DNA of 64,000 nucleotides, taken from contig NZ_JACHGP010000004.1 in the NCBI RefSeq assembly GCF_014202335.1, forward strand, positions 124,001 through 188,000. Reading direction: 5' to 3'. Of this stretch, positions 25,341 through 34,662 are shown in pieces. Within the stretch, counting starts at the first letter, position 1. Every line of letters starts with the position of its first letter. This DNA is from Mycobacterium sp. AZCC_0083 (GTDB lineage Bacteria; Actinomycetota; Actinomycetes; Mycobacteriales; Mycobacteriaceae). Made by a program: the position numbers and the translations under genes. The notes beneath the pieces are model-generated. The model searched no databases. It had not been told where the DNA came from and saw nothing but the letters and a program-made list of their open reading frames with translations.

Positions 25341-26105
25341 GTGAACGCGTCAGCGCTGGCGAGGCCCCTGAACGCCATGGGAGATTTCTTCGTGCTCGCG
25401 GGCGAGGCCTTTGCGGCGATGTTTCGCCGGCCGTTTGCGTGGCGCGAGCTTCTGGATCAGATCTGGTTCGTCGCAAGGGTTTCGATCGTACCTACGATCG
25501 TGCTCTCGATTCCCTACACAGTCCTGATCGTCTTCACGCTGAACATCGTGCTGCTGGAGGTCGGCGCAGGCGACCTGTCCGGTGCTGGTGCCGCGCTGGC
25601 ATCGGTCACGCAGGTGGGTCCCGTGGTGACCGCGATCGTCGTATCCGGCGCGGGCTCGACCGCGATGTGTGCTGACCTGGGCGCCAGGACGATTCGCGAG
25701 GAGATCGACGCGATGAAGGTCATCGGCGTCAACCCCGTCCAGGCACTCGTGGTGCCGCGGGTGATCGCCGCGACGTTCGTTGCGCTGATGCTGTATTCAG
25801 TAGTCGCGGTCGTCGGACTCCTTGGAAGCTTCTTCTTCGTGGTGTACGTCCAACACGTCACCCCTGGGTCGTTCGTCGCAGGAATGACGCTGCTGACTGG
25901 CCTGCCGCAGGTGATCGTCTCGTTAGTGAAGGCGCTGCTGTTCGGTCTGTCGGCCGGCATGATCGCCTGCTACAAGGGGCTTTCCGTCGGCGGCGGCCCG
26001 ACAGCTGTCGGCAACGCCGTCAACGAAACCGTCGTGTTCGCCTTCATGGCACTGTTCCTGATCAACATTCTGGCCACGGCATTCGGTGTGAAGGTCGCCC
26101 CGTGA
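25341..26105 (+). CDS. yrbEA: YrbE-family MCE permease A
   Basis: MlaE/YrbE-type membrane permease of 254 residues, first of the pair that forms the inner-membrane part of the Mce lipid importer. Five or six membrane segments; the family signature reads ADLGARTIREEIDAMKVIGV (about 113-132). Length and sequence match the M. tuberculosis YrbE A proteins, about 254-265 residues. It overlaps the next gene by four bases (GTGA). The ATPase MceG that drives Mce systems is not in this window, as is usual. Confidence 0.93.
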   Translation: MNASALARPLNAMGDFFVLAGEAFAAMFRRPFAWRELLDQIWFVARVSIVPTIVLSIPYTVLIVFTLNIVLLEVGAGDLSGAGAALASVTQVGPVVTAIVVSGAGSTAMCADLGARTIREEIDAMKVIGVNPVQALVVPRVIAATFVALMLYSVVAVVGLLGSFFFVVYVQHVTPGSFVAGMTLLTGLPQVIVSLVKALLFGLSAGMIACYKGLSVGGGPTAVGNAVNETVVFAFMALFLINILATAFGVKVAP

Positions 26106-26950
26106 GTGCTCAAGTGGAGGACGCCCCGCACGGCGGTGAGACGCTGAACAAGGTGGTCGACGGGACCCGTCGGCTGGGGGAGCAGACGGCCTTCTACGGC
26201 AATGCGCTCGCGGCCACCCCCGACGCCATCCGACGCTACCCGGCCGAGGTGCTGCGGTTGATCGCAACGATGGGTCTTGGCACAGGGGCACTTGCCGTCA
26301 TCGGCGGCACCATCGTCATCATCGGCTTCCTCACCCTGTCCACCGGCGCGCTGATCGCCGTGCAGGGCTACAACACCCTGTCCAACGTCGGCATCGAGGC
26401 CCTCACCGGTTTCCTCGGGGCGTTCCTCAACGTCCGCTTCATCGCGCCGGCGACCGCGGGCGTCGCACTCGCCGCGACCATCGGTGCCGGCGCGACCGCT
26501 CAGCTCGGCGCGATGCGCATCAACGAGGAGATCGACGCGCTCGAGGTGATGGGCATCCGCGCGGTCACGTACCTGGCCTCCACCCGCATCGTGGCTGGGG
26601 TCATCGCGGTCATCCCGATCTACACCGTCGCCGTGTTGATGTCGTTCCTCGCGACCCGGTTCGGCACGACGATCATCTACGGGCAGAGCCGCGGCGTTTA
26701 CGACCACTACTTCTCGACGTTCCTGCAGCCGACCGACCTGTTGTGGTCCTTTGCGGAGGCGTTGGCCATGGCAGCCGCCGTGATGGCGGTGCACACCTAT
26801 TACGGGTACACCGCGACCGGCGGTCCTGCCGGTGTCGGCGAGGCCGTGGGCCGCGCGGTGCGCACCTCCATTACCGCAGGGGTTTTCATTCTGCTGACCA
26901 TCACGCTGTCCGTGTACGGGCAGTCCGGCAACTTCCACCTCTCGGGGTGA
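26102..26950 (+). CDS. yrbEB: YrbE-family MCE permease B
   Basis: Second YrbE/MlaE permease, 282 residues, with an N-terminal cytoplasmic extension of about 45 residues, then five or six membrane segments. The signature block reads LGAMRINEEIDALEVMGI (near 138-155), as in YrbE B proteins. GTG 26102 overlaps the stop of yrbEA. Together the two permeases are expected to pass lipid substrates (fatty acids or sterols in known Mce systems) from the Mce tunnel across the inner membrane. Confidence 0.93.
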   Translation: MSAQVEDAPHGGETLNKVVDGTRRLGEQTAFYGNALAATPDAIRRYPAEVLRLIATMGLGTGALAVIGGTIVIIGFLTLSTGALIAVQGYNTLSNVGIEALTGFLGAFLNVRFIAPATAGVALAATIGAGATAQLGAMRINEEIDALEVMGIRAVTYLASTRIVAGVIAVIPIYTVAVLMSFLATRFGTTIIYGQSRGVYDHYFSTFLQPTDLLWSFAEALAMAAAVMAVHTYYGYTATGGPAGVGEAVGRAVRTSITAGVFILLTITLSVYGQSGNFHLSG

Positions 26951-26954
26951 CGGG

Positions 26955-28331
26955 ATGGACAACTCAGCCAGGCGCGGGAAGATCGACCCGATCTGGTGGG
27001 CACCGGTGCTGCTTCTCGTCATCGTGGCACTGTCCACGATGACGGTCCTGTCGTTCTCGGGGACGCTGCGGGACAACGTTCCGCTCACGTTGGTTTCCGA
27101 CAGGGCAGGCCTCGTCATGGAGAACGGCGCCAAGGTGAAGTTGCGCGGCGTCCAGATCGGCGAAGTCAGTTCCATCGGTAGCGATTCCAACCTGGCGTCC
27201 TTGCAGTTGAAGATCGACTCCGACCCGTTCCAGTACCTCCCGAGCAACACCGAGGCGGAGATCAAGTCCAGCACCGCATTCGGCGCCAAGTACGTCGATC
27301 TGATCGTGCCTCCCGACGCGAGTTCCGCACCGCTGAAGCCAGGCTCGGTGCTGCACTCCCGCAACGTGACCGTCGAGGTGAACACCGTCTTCGAGAACCT
27401 GCAGTCGGTCGTTCACTCGGTCGACCCGGCGAAGCTGAACTCGGTGCTCTCGGCGGTGGCCCAATCAGTGCGCGGCAAGGGCGATCGCATCGGTGAGGCG
27501 ATCACCGGTGCGAACAACGTGCTGCTCGCCGTGAACCCGAGGATGCAGACGGTTCGGCAGGACTGGCAGTTGTTCGGCGAGACCGCCCAGGCGTATTCGG
27601 ATGCGGCGCAGGACATCGTGTCGATCCTGGATTCGTTCACGGCCACCAGCGGGACGATCACCGCACACGCGAAGGCACTGGACGAGCTGCTCCTCTCCGC
27701 GGTCGGGTTCTCCCAATCGGGCATCGACACGATCGGCGGAAACCAGCCGAACCTGGTGCGCGCGTTGAACACCCTCGATCCGACGACCGCTCTGTTGAAC
27801 AAGTATTCGCCGACCTACAAGTGCCTGTTCCAGGGCGCACAGTGGTTCCTGGAACACGGCGGCAGGGATGCGTTGGGCGGCAACGGAAAATCGGTGATCA
27901 TGGATGCCGGGCTGCTGCTCGGCGATGATCCATATCGCTATCCCGACAACCTGCCGATCGTCAACGCCACGGGTGGGCCCGGTGGCAAGCCGAGTTGCGG
28001 TTCGCTACCCGATGTCAGCAAGAACTTCCCGGTCAAGTACCTGGTCACCGACACGGGATTCGGTACGGGCCTTGACGTTCGGCCCAATCCCGGCATCGGC
28101 TTCCCCGGCTGGTCCAACTACTTCCCGGTCACCAAGGGCGTGCCGGAACCGCCGAAGAACCGCTACCCGGGCGGCCCGGCACCGGGCCCGTGGCCGGCCT
28201 ACCCCGGGGCACCGGCCTACGGTGCACCCGAGTACGCGCTGGACGGGACACCGCTCTACCCCGGCCTGCCACAGCTGCCGGGACCACCGCCGCCATCCGC
28301 ACCGCCGGCAGCTAACGAGGGACAGCCATGA
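26955..28331 (+). CDS. mceA: MCE-family protein MceA
   Basis: A 458-residue periplasmic Mce subunit with one N-terminal membrane anchor (about 14-36), the MCE domain (about 40-115, with VKLRGVQIGEV), a long helical stretch to about 290 that builds the lipid tunnel, and a Pro/Gly-rich C-terminal tail. As first mce gene after yrbEB (4-base gap) it takes the MceA position. MceA proteins are paired with five other subunits, MceB-F. Which numbered mce locus this is cannot be decided from the window. Confidence 0.93.
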   Translation: MDNSARRGKIDPIWWAPVLLLVIVALSTMTVLSFSGTLRDNVPLTLVSDRAGLVMENGAKVKLRGVQIGEVSSIGSDSNLASLQLKIDSDPFQYLPSNTEAEIKSSTAFGAKYVDLIVPPDASSAPLKPGSVLHSRNVTVEVNTVFENLQSVVHSVDPAKLNSVLSAVAQSVRGKGDRIGEAITGANNVLLAVNPRMQTVRQDWQLFGETAQAYSDAAQDIVSILDSFTATSGTITAHAKALDELLLSAVGFSQSGIDTIGGNQPNLVRALNTLDPTTALLNKYSPTYKCLFQGAQWFLEHGGRDALGGNGKSVIMDAGLLLGDDPYRYPDNLPIVNATGGPGGKPSCGSLPDVSKNFPVKYLVTDTGFGTGLDVRPNPGIGFPGWSNYFPVTKGVPEPPKNRYPGGPAPGPWPAYPGAPAYGAPEYALDGTPLYPGLPQLPGPPPPSAPPAANEGQP

Positions 28332-29356
28332 GAGGGAGAACCGTTCGGGTCGTGACGCGGGTCGCGTTGTTCACCGTCTTGTGCCTCGTCTCGACGTTCG
28401 TTCTGGTGACCGTGTTCGGGCAGTTCCGGTTCGACTCGCGCGTCTCCTTTCATGCGGTGTTCACGAACGTGTCTGGCCTCAAGGGCGGCAACTTCGTGCG
28501 CATCGCCGGCGTCGAGGTCGGCAAGGTCAAGGACATGACCTTGCACAAGGACGGGACGGTCACCGTCGACTTCGCCATCGACAAGGGACTGGTTCTCACC
28601 GATGGCACCAAAGCGGCCGTGCGCTACGAGAACCTCATCGGGGACCGCTATCTGTCCCTCGAAGAGGGGCCGGGCTCGGTGCGGAAACTACAACCGGGAC
28701 AGACGATCCCGCTGGACCGGACGTCGCCCGCGCTCGACGTCGACGCTCTCATCGGCGGATTCCGACCGCTGTTTCGGGCGTTGGATCCCGACCAGGTGAA
28801 CGCGCTGTCGGGCCAGCTGCTGAAGGTCTTTCAGGGCCAGGGCGGCACCATCGCGTCGGTGCTGTCGCAGACCTCGGCGCTGACTACGACGCTGGCCGGC
28901 CGCGATCAGCTCATCGGTCAGGTCATCACCAACCTGAACACCGTGCTGGGCACCTTCGCCACCCACGACGAACAGTTCTCGCAAGGTCTTGGCAATCTGT
29001 CCCAGCTCGTCAAGGAACTGGCCGACCGCAAGACCGACATCGCAACGGGGACGGCGTACATCAACGCAGCGGCGCGATCCATTGCCGACCTCCTGTCGGT
29101 CGCCCGCCAACCGATCAAGGAGGCCGTCGCGCAGACCGACCGATTCGCGGGCCAGATCGAAGCCGATCACCAATACGTCGACGATCTCGTCAGGACCCTT
29201 CCCGACGCGTACCAGGTGCTGGCCAGGAACGGCCTCTACGGCGACTACTTCGGCTTCTACCTCTGCGATGCGATCCTCAAGGTCAACGGAAAGGGCGGCC
29301 AGCCCGTGTTCGTCAAACTCGCCGGCCAAGACTCCGGACGGTGCACACCCAAATGA
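28328..29356 (+). CDS. mceB: MCE-family protein MceB
   Basis: A 342-residue Mce subunit: membrane anchor at about 10-32, MCE domain about 38-115 (with FVRIAGVEVGKV), then a helical domain ending near 330. Unlike the other subunits it has no Pro-rich tail, as is typical of MceB. ATG 28328 overlaps the mceA stop and its own stop overlaps mceC. It is a structural part of the tunnel that crosses the periplasm. Confidence 0.93.
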   Translation: MRGRTVRVVTRVALFTVLCLVSTFVLVTVFGQFRFDSRVSFHAVFTNVSGLKGGNFVRIAGVEVGKVKDMTLHKDGTVTVDFAIDKGLVLTDGTKAAVRYENLIGDRYLSLEEGPGSVRKLQPGQTIPLDRTSPALDVDALIGGFRPLFRALDPDQVNALSGQLLKVFQGQGGTIASVLSQTSALTTTLAGRDQLIGQVITNLNTVLGTFATHDEQFSQGLGNLSQLVKELADRKTDIATGTAYINAAARSIADLLSVARQPIKEAVAQTDRFAGQIEADHQYVDDLVRTLPDAYQVLARNGLYGDYFGFYLCDAILKVNGKGGQPVFVKLAGQDSGRCTPK

Positions 29357-30744
29357 CGCGAATCAAGCTGGCTCGGCCACGGATGAAGCCGCTGGCCGAA
29401 CGCAATCGGTTGGCCGTCGGTGGCGTCGGGACCCTGATTCTGATCGCCTTGGTGATCGCAGCCTTCTCCTACGACAAGATTCCCTTCGTCAAGGGCACCA
29501 CCGACTATTCGGCCTACTTCGCGGAGGCCGGCGGGATCAAGGTCGGCAGTGACGTGCGGGTGTCGGGCCTCGGCGTCGGCCGGGTCTCCGACATTCGTTT
29601 GGAGGGCACGAAGGTACTGGTGGACTTCACCGTCCACGACGGCGTCGAGCTGGGTGCGCAGACCGAGGCCGCGATCAAGACCGAGACCGTGCTCGGTACC
29701 AAGTTCCTCGAACTGACCCCGCGCGGCGACGGCAACCTCGACGGCACGATCCCGCTCGAGCGGACCACCTCTCCCTACGACCTGCCAACCGCACTTGGCG
29801 ACTTGACCTCGACCATCAGCGCCCTGGACACCACGCAGCTGTCCTCGGCGCTCACCACGCTGGCGGACACCTTCAAGGACACCCCACCCGATCTGAAGCT
29901 CGCGCTTGAGGGAGTGGCCCGTTTCTCCGATACCCTCAACACCCGTGATGCGCAGCTGCGCAACTTGCTGGCCAACGCGAACAAGGTCACCGCAGTGCTG
30001 GCCAAGCGCAGCGATCAGATTGCCAGCCAGGTCGTCAACACCAATGCCCTGCTGGCCGAGCTTCTGTCGCAACGGAGTTCCGTCGACGCGTTGTTCAACA
30101 ACCTCACCGCGGTATCACACCAGCTGTCCGGCCTCGTCGACGACAACCGGACGCAACTCAAGCCTGCGGTCGACAAACTCAACGGTGTGCTGGAGATCCT
30201 GGACAACCGCAAGAAGGAGCTTCAACGCACGCTGTATTTGCTGCGGCGATACGCCATGTCCTTCGGCGAAGTGCTCGGATCCGGTCCCTTCTTCAAGGCG
30301 TCAGTGGTCAACTTGGCCCCAGGCCAGTTCTCGCAGCCGTTCATCGACAGCGCGTTCTCCGACCTGGGTCTCGACCCCAACATGCTGGTGCCATCGCAAC
30401 TCGTCGACCCGGGGACCGGGCAGCCGGGCACCCCGGCGCTGCCAGTGCCCTATCCGCGTACCGGGCAGGGCGGAGACCCGAATCTGACTCTGCCCGATGC
30501 CATTACCGGCAAGCCCGGCGATCAGGGGTGCGGTCCGCCTGGCTTGCCGCTGCCCGGCCCGACCGGCTGCTATCCGTACCGTGAACCCCTGCCCGCACCC
30601 CCGCCCGGCGGGCCTCCGCCAGGTCCGCCCATCCCGTTCGAGGCACCGCCGACGCCGACACCCGTCTACGTACCGGCGCCCGGCGAAGTGCCGCCGTTCA
30701 TCGGGCCGCAGCCCGTCGCCGCGTCGACGGCTGGGGGGCAGTGA
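29353..30744 (+). CDS. mceC: MCE-family protein MceC
   Basis: A 463-residue Mce subunit. ATG 29353 overlaps the mceB stop (ATGA); the reading frame is open far upstream inside mceA and mceB but only as an alternative frame. The N-terminal anchor is about 21-43 and the MCE domain about 47-125 (VRVSGLGVGRV). Helical region to about 330, then a long tail rich in Pro, Gly and Ala (about 350-463). Such tails are typical for MceC and may contact the cell wall. Confidence 0.92.
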   Translation: MTRIKLARPRMKPLAERNRLAVGGVGTLILIALVIAAFSYDKIPFVKGTTDYSAYFAEAGGIKVGSDVRVSGLGVGRVSDIRLEGTKVLVDFTVHDGVELGAQTEAAIKTETVLGTKFLELTPRGDGNLDGTIPLERTTSPYDLPTALGDLTSTISALDTTQLSSALTTLADTFKDTPPDLKLALEGVARFSDTLNTRDAQLRNLLANANKVTAVLAKRSDQIASQVVNTNALLAELLSQRSSVDALFNNLTAVSHQLSGLVDDNRTQLKPAVDKLNGVLEILDNRKKELQRTLYLLRRYAMSFGEVLGSGPFFKASVVNLAPGQFSQPFIDSAFSDLGLDPNMLVPSQLVDPGTGQPGTPALPVPYPRTGQGGDPNLTLPDAITGKPGDQGCGPPGLPLPGPTGCYPYREPLPAPPPGGPPPGPPIPFEAPPTPTPVYVPAPGEVPPFIGPQPVAASTAGGQ

Positions 30745-32054
30745 CCGTGAAGAGCAGAGTGCGGATAGCCACGGCGATCGGTCTGGTCGTCATCCTGGCC
30801 GTCGCGGTATCGGTGGTCGCGACCTCGTGGTGGAACCCCGTCAGCAGGAACACCTTCAGCGCCTACTTCACCAACACCAACGGTCTCTACACCGGCGACG
30901 AGGTCCGCATCCTTGGTGTCGCCGTCGGCACCATCGACGAGATCGAGCCGCAACCCAATGCCACGAAGGTCACGTTCTCGGTCGACAAGCAGTACTCGGT
31001 ACCCGCCGACGCCGAGGCGGCGATCCTCTCGCCATCACTGGTCAGCGCACGCGCCATGCAGCTGGTCCCTGCCTACTCCAGCGGCCCGAAACTCACGCCG
31101 GGCACCACCATTCCGATCGAGCGCACCGCGGTTCCCGTCGAGTGGGACGACTTGCGCCAGCAGCTGGAGAAGCTCACCGACTCCCTGCAACCAACGACTC
31201 CCGGTGGGCCTAGCGCGGTTAGAGAGTTCGTCAACAGCGCCGCGGCCAACTTGCGCGGTGAGGGTGACACTGCGCGCGACACGGTCATCAGACTCTCCCA
31301 AGCGGTTTCGGCACTCGGTGACCACAGCACCGACATCTTCAGCACAGTGCGCAACCTGCAGCTGCTCGTCTCCGCGCTGTCCTCCAGCAGTGATCTGCTC
31401 GCCTCGTTCAACACGAACCTGGCCGACATCACCACCGTGTTGTCCAACACGCCCAACGAAGTGGCCAACGCGACGAAGGGTTTGGACGGCGCGGTGAACG
31501 ACGTGCGCGGCTTCGTCGCCGAGAACCGGGAAGGGCTTGGCGTCACCTTCGACCGGTTCAACTCGATTACCGCGGCTCTCAATGACAGCCGCGGCGACGT
31601 CAAGCAGATCCTGCACATCGGGCCGACGGTGTTCCAGAACTTCATGAACATCTACCAACCTGCGCAGAGCGCGGTCACGGGCATCTTTGCCGCCGTCAAC
31701 TTCGCCAACACCACCCAATTCATCTGCAGCGCAATTCAAGCCGCGTCGCGGGAGAATTGGGAGCAATCGTCGAAGTTGTGCGTCCAGTATCTCGCGCCCA
31801 TCATCAAGAACCGCCAGTACAACTTCCCGCCGCTCGGCGAGAACCTCTTCGTCGGAGCGTCCGCGCGGCCCAATGAGATCACCTACAGCGAAGACCGGCT
31901 GAATCCGCATCTGCCGCCGCCTGCAGCCGCACCCCCGCCGTTCGACGCGGCCGCGCTGCTTCCGGCAGAAGCGCCGTTGTCGGCGACCACGCCAACCGAT
32001 CCCAGCCAGGGATTGCCAGGGCTGATGGTGCCACCACCAGGCGGCACGCCGTGA
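30741..32054 (+). CDS. mceD: MCE-family protein MceD
   Basis: A 437-residue Mce subunit with anchor at about 8-30, MCE domain about 35-110 (VRILGVAVGTI), a helical stretch to about 300 and a Pro/Ala-rich end. GTG 30741 overlaps the mceC stop (GTGA), and the gene ends on the GTG of mceE in the same way. A second GTG six bases inside is possible. Role as for the other tunnel subunits. Confidence 0.92.
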   Translation: MTVKSRVRIATAIGLVVILAVAVSVVATSWWNPVSRNTFSAYFTNTNGLYTGDEVRILGVAVGTIDEIEPQPNATKVTFSVDKQYSVPADAEAAILSPSLVSARAMQLVPAYSSGPKLTPGTTIPIERTAVPVEWDDLRQQLEKLTDSLQPTTPGGPSAVREFVNSAAANLRGEGDTARDTVIRLSQAVSALGDHSTDIFSTVRNLQLLVSALSSSSDLLASFNTNLADITTVLSNTPNEVANATKGLDGAVNDVRGFVAENREGLGVTFDRFNSITAALNDSRGDVKQILHIGPTVFQNFMNIYQPAQSAVTGIFAAVNFANTTQFICSAIQAASRENWEQSSKLCVQYLAPIIKNRQYNFPPLGENLFVGASARPNEITYSEDRLNPHLPPPAAAPPPFDAAALLPAEAPLSATTPTDPSQGLPGLMVPPPGGTP

Positions 32055-33172
32055 GGCACACGCTGATCGCGGTGTTCGTCGCCGCGTGCTTGTTCACGAT
32101 CCCTGGATGCGAATGGCGTGGCCTCAACTCGCTGAGCCTGCCGGGAACCGAAGGCGGAGGCGATGGTTCGTACACCATCCAGGCCCAGCTGCCCGACGTG
32201 GTCGTCATTCAGCAGAACACGCGGGTGCGCGTCGCCGACGTCAACGTCGGCAACGTCACCAAGATCGAAGTACAGGACTGGCATGCGTTGGTGACCATGC
32301 GCATCAACAAGGACGTACACCTACCGGCGAACAGCACCGCCAAAGTCGGACAGACCAGCCTCCTAGGCGCCATGCACATCGAACTGGCACCACCCGTCGA
32401 CCAGGCGCCGGAGGGCCAGCTGAAGGACGGTTCGGTGATCCCGCTATCGGCGGCCAGTACCTATCCCACCACCGAGCAGACCTTGGCATCGGTGTCCATC
32501 CTGCTCAACGGCGGCGGACTCGGCCAGCTTCAGGAAATCAACCAAGCCTTCGCCAAGGCATTGGCGGGCCGTGAGAACGACATGCGAAGCCTGCTGACCC
32601 AGCTGGACGTCTTCATCGCGCAGCTCAACGACCAGACCGACGACATCATCGCCGCCACCGAGAAGCTCAACTCGCTGGCGGGACAGGTCGCTGCGAGCGA
32701 CAAGGTCGTCGACAAGGCGCTCACCGCGATCCCGCAAGCCCTTGCCGTGCTGGCGGATTCGCGCACCAAACTGGCGGACGCGATCGACGCCCTCGGCAAG
32801 TTCAGTGCCATCGCGACATCGACGGTCAATCAGACCAAGGAGTCGCTGGTGGACAATCTGAGCAACATCGCGCCCGTGTTTCGGGAACTCGCCAACGCAG
32901 GGCCCGCACTCACCAGGGGGCTGGATTTCCTGTCGACGTATCCGTGGGTGAAGAGCACGGTTGCCAACTGGTTCCGGGGTGACTTCGCCAACATCACCCT
33001 CGTCATCGATTTGACGTTGAGTCGGATCGACAGCGGCTTCTTCACCGGGACGAGGTGGGAGGGCGACCTCACCACACTCGAATTGCAGTGGGGCCGCACG
33101 ATCGGCCAGATGCCGAGCCCGTACACGGCGGGCAACCCGTTGATCGCCCCCTACAACTGGGGAGCGTACTGA
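32051..33172 (+). CDS. mceE: MCE-family lipoprotein MceE
   Basis: A 373-residue Mce subunit that is a lipoprotein: the signal peptide ends in the lipobox IPGC, with the lipidated Cys at about residue 19. MceE is the lipoprotein (LprN/LprK type) in every known mce operon, which fixes the gene order. The MCE domain spans about 36-112 (VRVADVNVGNV), followed by a helical domain. GTG 32051 overlaps the mceD stop. Confidence 0.93.
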   Translation: MRHTLIAVFVAACLFTIPGCEWRGLNSLSLPGTEGGGDGSYTIQAQLPDVVVIQQNTRVRVADVNVGNVTKIEVQDWHALVTMRINKDVHLPANSTAKVGQTSLLGAMHIELAPPVDQAPEGQLKDGSVIPLSAASTYPTTEQTLASVSILLNGGGLGQLQEINQAFAKALAGRENDMRSLLTQLDVFIAQLNDQTDDIIAATEKLNSLAGQVAASDKVVDKALTAIPQALAVLADSRTKLADAIDALGKFSAIATSTVNQTKESLVDNLSNIAPVFRELANAGPALTRGLDFLSTYPWVKSTVANWFRGDFANITLVIDLTLSRIDSGFFTGTRWEGDLTTLELQWGRTIGQMPSPYTAGNPLIAPYNWGAY

Positions 33173-33174
33173 CA

Positions 33175-34659
33175 GTGCCCATCTCCCGTCGCTTCGCTCG
33201 CCCCAGTCTGCGGTTGTCTCGTTCGGTGTGGACGCAGCTGGCCATCCTTGGCGCGATCACGGTCGTCGCCGTCGGCGTGATGGCGTTCGGATTCGTGAAC
33301 GTTCCCGCGCTGCTTGGAATAGGGCGCTACACGGTGACGGTCGATCTTCCCGCGTCGGGTGGCTTGTACCCGACGTCCGTGGTGACCTATCGCGGCACGG
33401 AAATCGGCAGGGTCGAATCGGTCGACGTCAACCGCACCGGTGTGCGTGCGGTCCTAAAGCTGAACTCGGACACCACGATTCCGTCCGACGTATCGGCCGC
33501 GGTGCACAGCCGCTCCGCGGTCGGTGAACAGTTCCTCGAGCTGACCCCGCAGACGCACGCCGCAGGAGACAGCGTCCCGAAGCTGCAGAACGGGGCCAAC
33601 ATCTCCGTTGACAAGGTGCGGATTCCGCCTGACATCGGGAACTTGCTCGACGCCACCAACAAAGCGCTGCAGGCGATCCCGCAGGACAATCTGAAAACCG
33701 TCGTCGACGAAGCAGCCAAGGCGGTCGGCGGCTTGGGACCGGAACTCTCACGCATCGTCGGCGGGTCGACGTCACTTGCCATCGAGGGCGGCAAGTCGGT
33801 TGATCAGTTGGGCCAGTTGATCGACCAGTCCCCGCCCGTGCTCAACTCGCAAGTGCAGACGTCGGATGCGATTGCGACCTGGGCGGCGCGAACGGCCTCG
33901 ATCACCGGTCAGTTCAAGGCGCAGGATCAGGCCTTCGGAGATCTGCTGAACATGGGTGGCCCGGCGCTGGGTGAAGGCAAGGCCCTCTTCGACCGGGTGG
34001 CACCGGCCCTTCCGGTGCTTCTCGCAAATCTGGTGAGCCTCGGCGACATCGCGGTGACCTACCGCAACGACATCGAGCAAATGTTGGTGCTCTACCCGCA
34101 GGGGACTGCCGTCATGTCGGCGATCGCCCTCGCGGATTCCGGTGTGAAGCAGGCTTATCGAGGTATCTACCTCGATTTCAACCTTAACCTCAACACGCCA
34201 CCGCCCTGCAACACCGGATTCCTGCCCGTCCGCCAGCAGCGTTCACCGTCCGATCAGGACTATCCCGACAGGCCCGCCGGTGAGTTGTACTGCCGGGTGC
34301 CGCAGGATTCGGACCTCAATGTCCGTGGCGTGCGCAACATTCCGTGCGAGACCAAGCCCGGCAAACGGGCGGCGACTGTCGAGCTGTGCGAAAGCGACGA
34401 GCAGTACGTACCGCTCAACGACGGTTACAACTGGAAGGGCGACCCCAACGCGACGCTCTCCGGTCAGAGCATCCCGCAGGACCCGCCCGGCGCCCACCCG
34501 GCGCAGCCGTCGGGCACCCCGCCGCCGGTCGCCGCGGTGCCCTACGATCCCGCGACCGGAAACTACATCGGACCCGATGGGCGGAACTACACGCAGGGCG
34601 ATCTCGCCAACCCTGGCAACAAGACGTGGCAGCAGATGCTGGTGCCGCCGGCGTCGTAG
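33175..34659 (+). CDS. mceF: MCE-family protein MceF
   Basis: A 494-residue Mce subunit, last of the operon. GTG 33175, two bases after the mceE stop, has GGGGAG upstream and puts the anchor at about 20-42. MCE domain about 44-120 (YRGTEIGRVESV), a helical stretch, then a Cys-containing, Pro-rich C-terminal region of about 170 residues. The first codons contain a 21-base word found twice at the start of the permease gene at 40239-41072. It converges with zwf, with three bases between the stops and therefore no separate terminator. Confidence 0.92.
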   Translation: MPISRRFARPSLRLSRSVWTQLAILGAITVVAVGVMAFGFVNVPALLGIGRYTVTVDLPASGGLYPTSVVTYRGTEIGRVESVDVNRTGVRAVLKLNSDTTIPSDVSAAVHSRSAVGEQFLELTPQTHAAGDSVPKLQNGANISVDKVRIPPDIGNLLDATNKALQAIPQDNLKTVVDEAAKAVGGLGPELSRIVGGSTSLAIEGGKSVDQLGQLIDQSPPVLNSQVQTSDAIATWAARTASITGQFKAQDQAFGDLLNMGGPALGEGKALFDRVAPALPVLLANLVSLGDIAVTYRNDIEQMLVLYPQGTAVMSAIALADSGVKQAYRGIYLDFNLNLNTPPPCNTGFLPVRQQRSPSDQDYPDRPAGELYCRVPQDSDLNVRGVRNIPCETKPGKRAATVELCESDEQYVPLNDGYNWKGDPNATLSGQSIPQDPPGAHPAQPSGTPPPVAAVPYDPATGNYIGPDGRNYTQGDLANPGNKTWQQMLVPPAS

Positions 34660-34662
34660 TTG

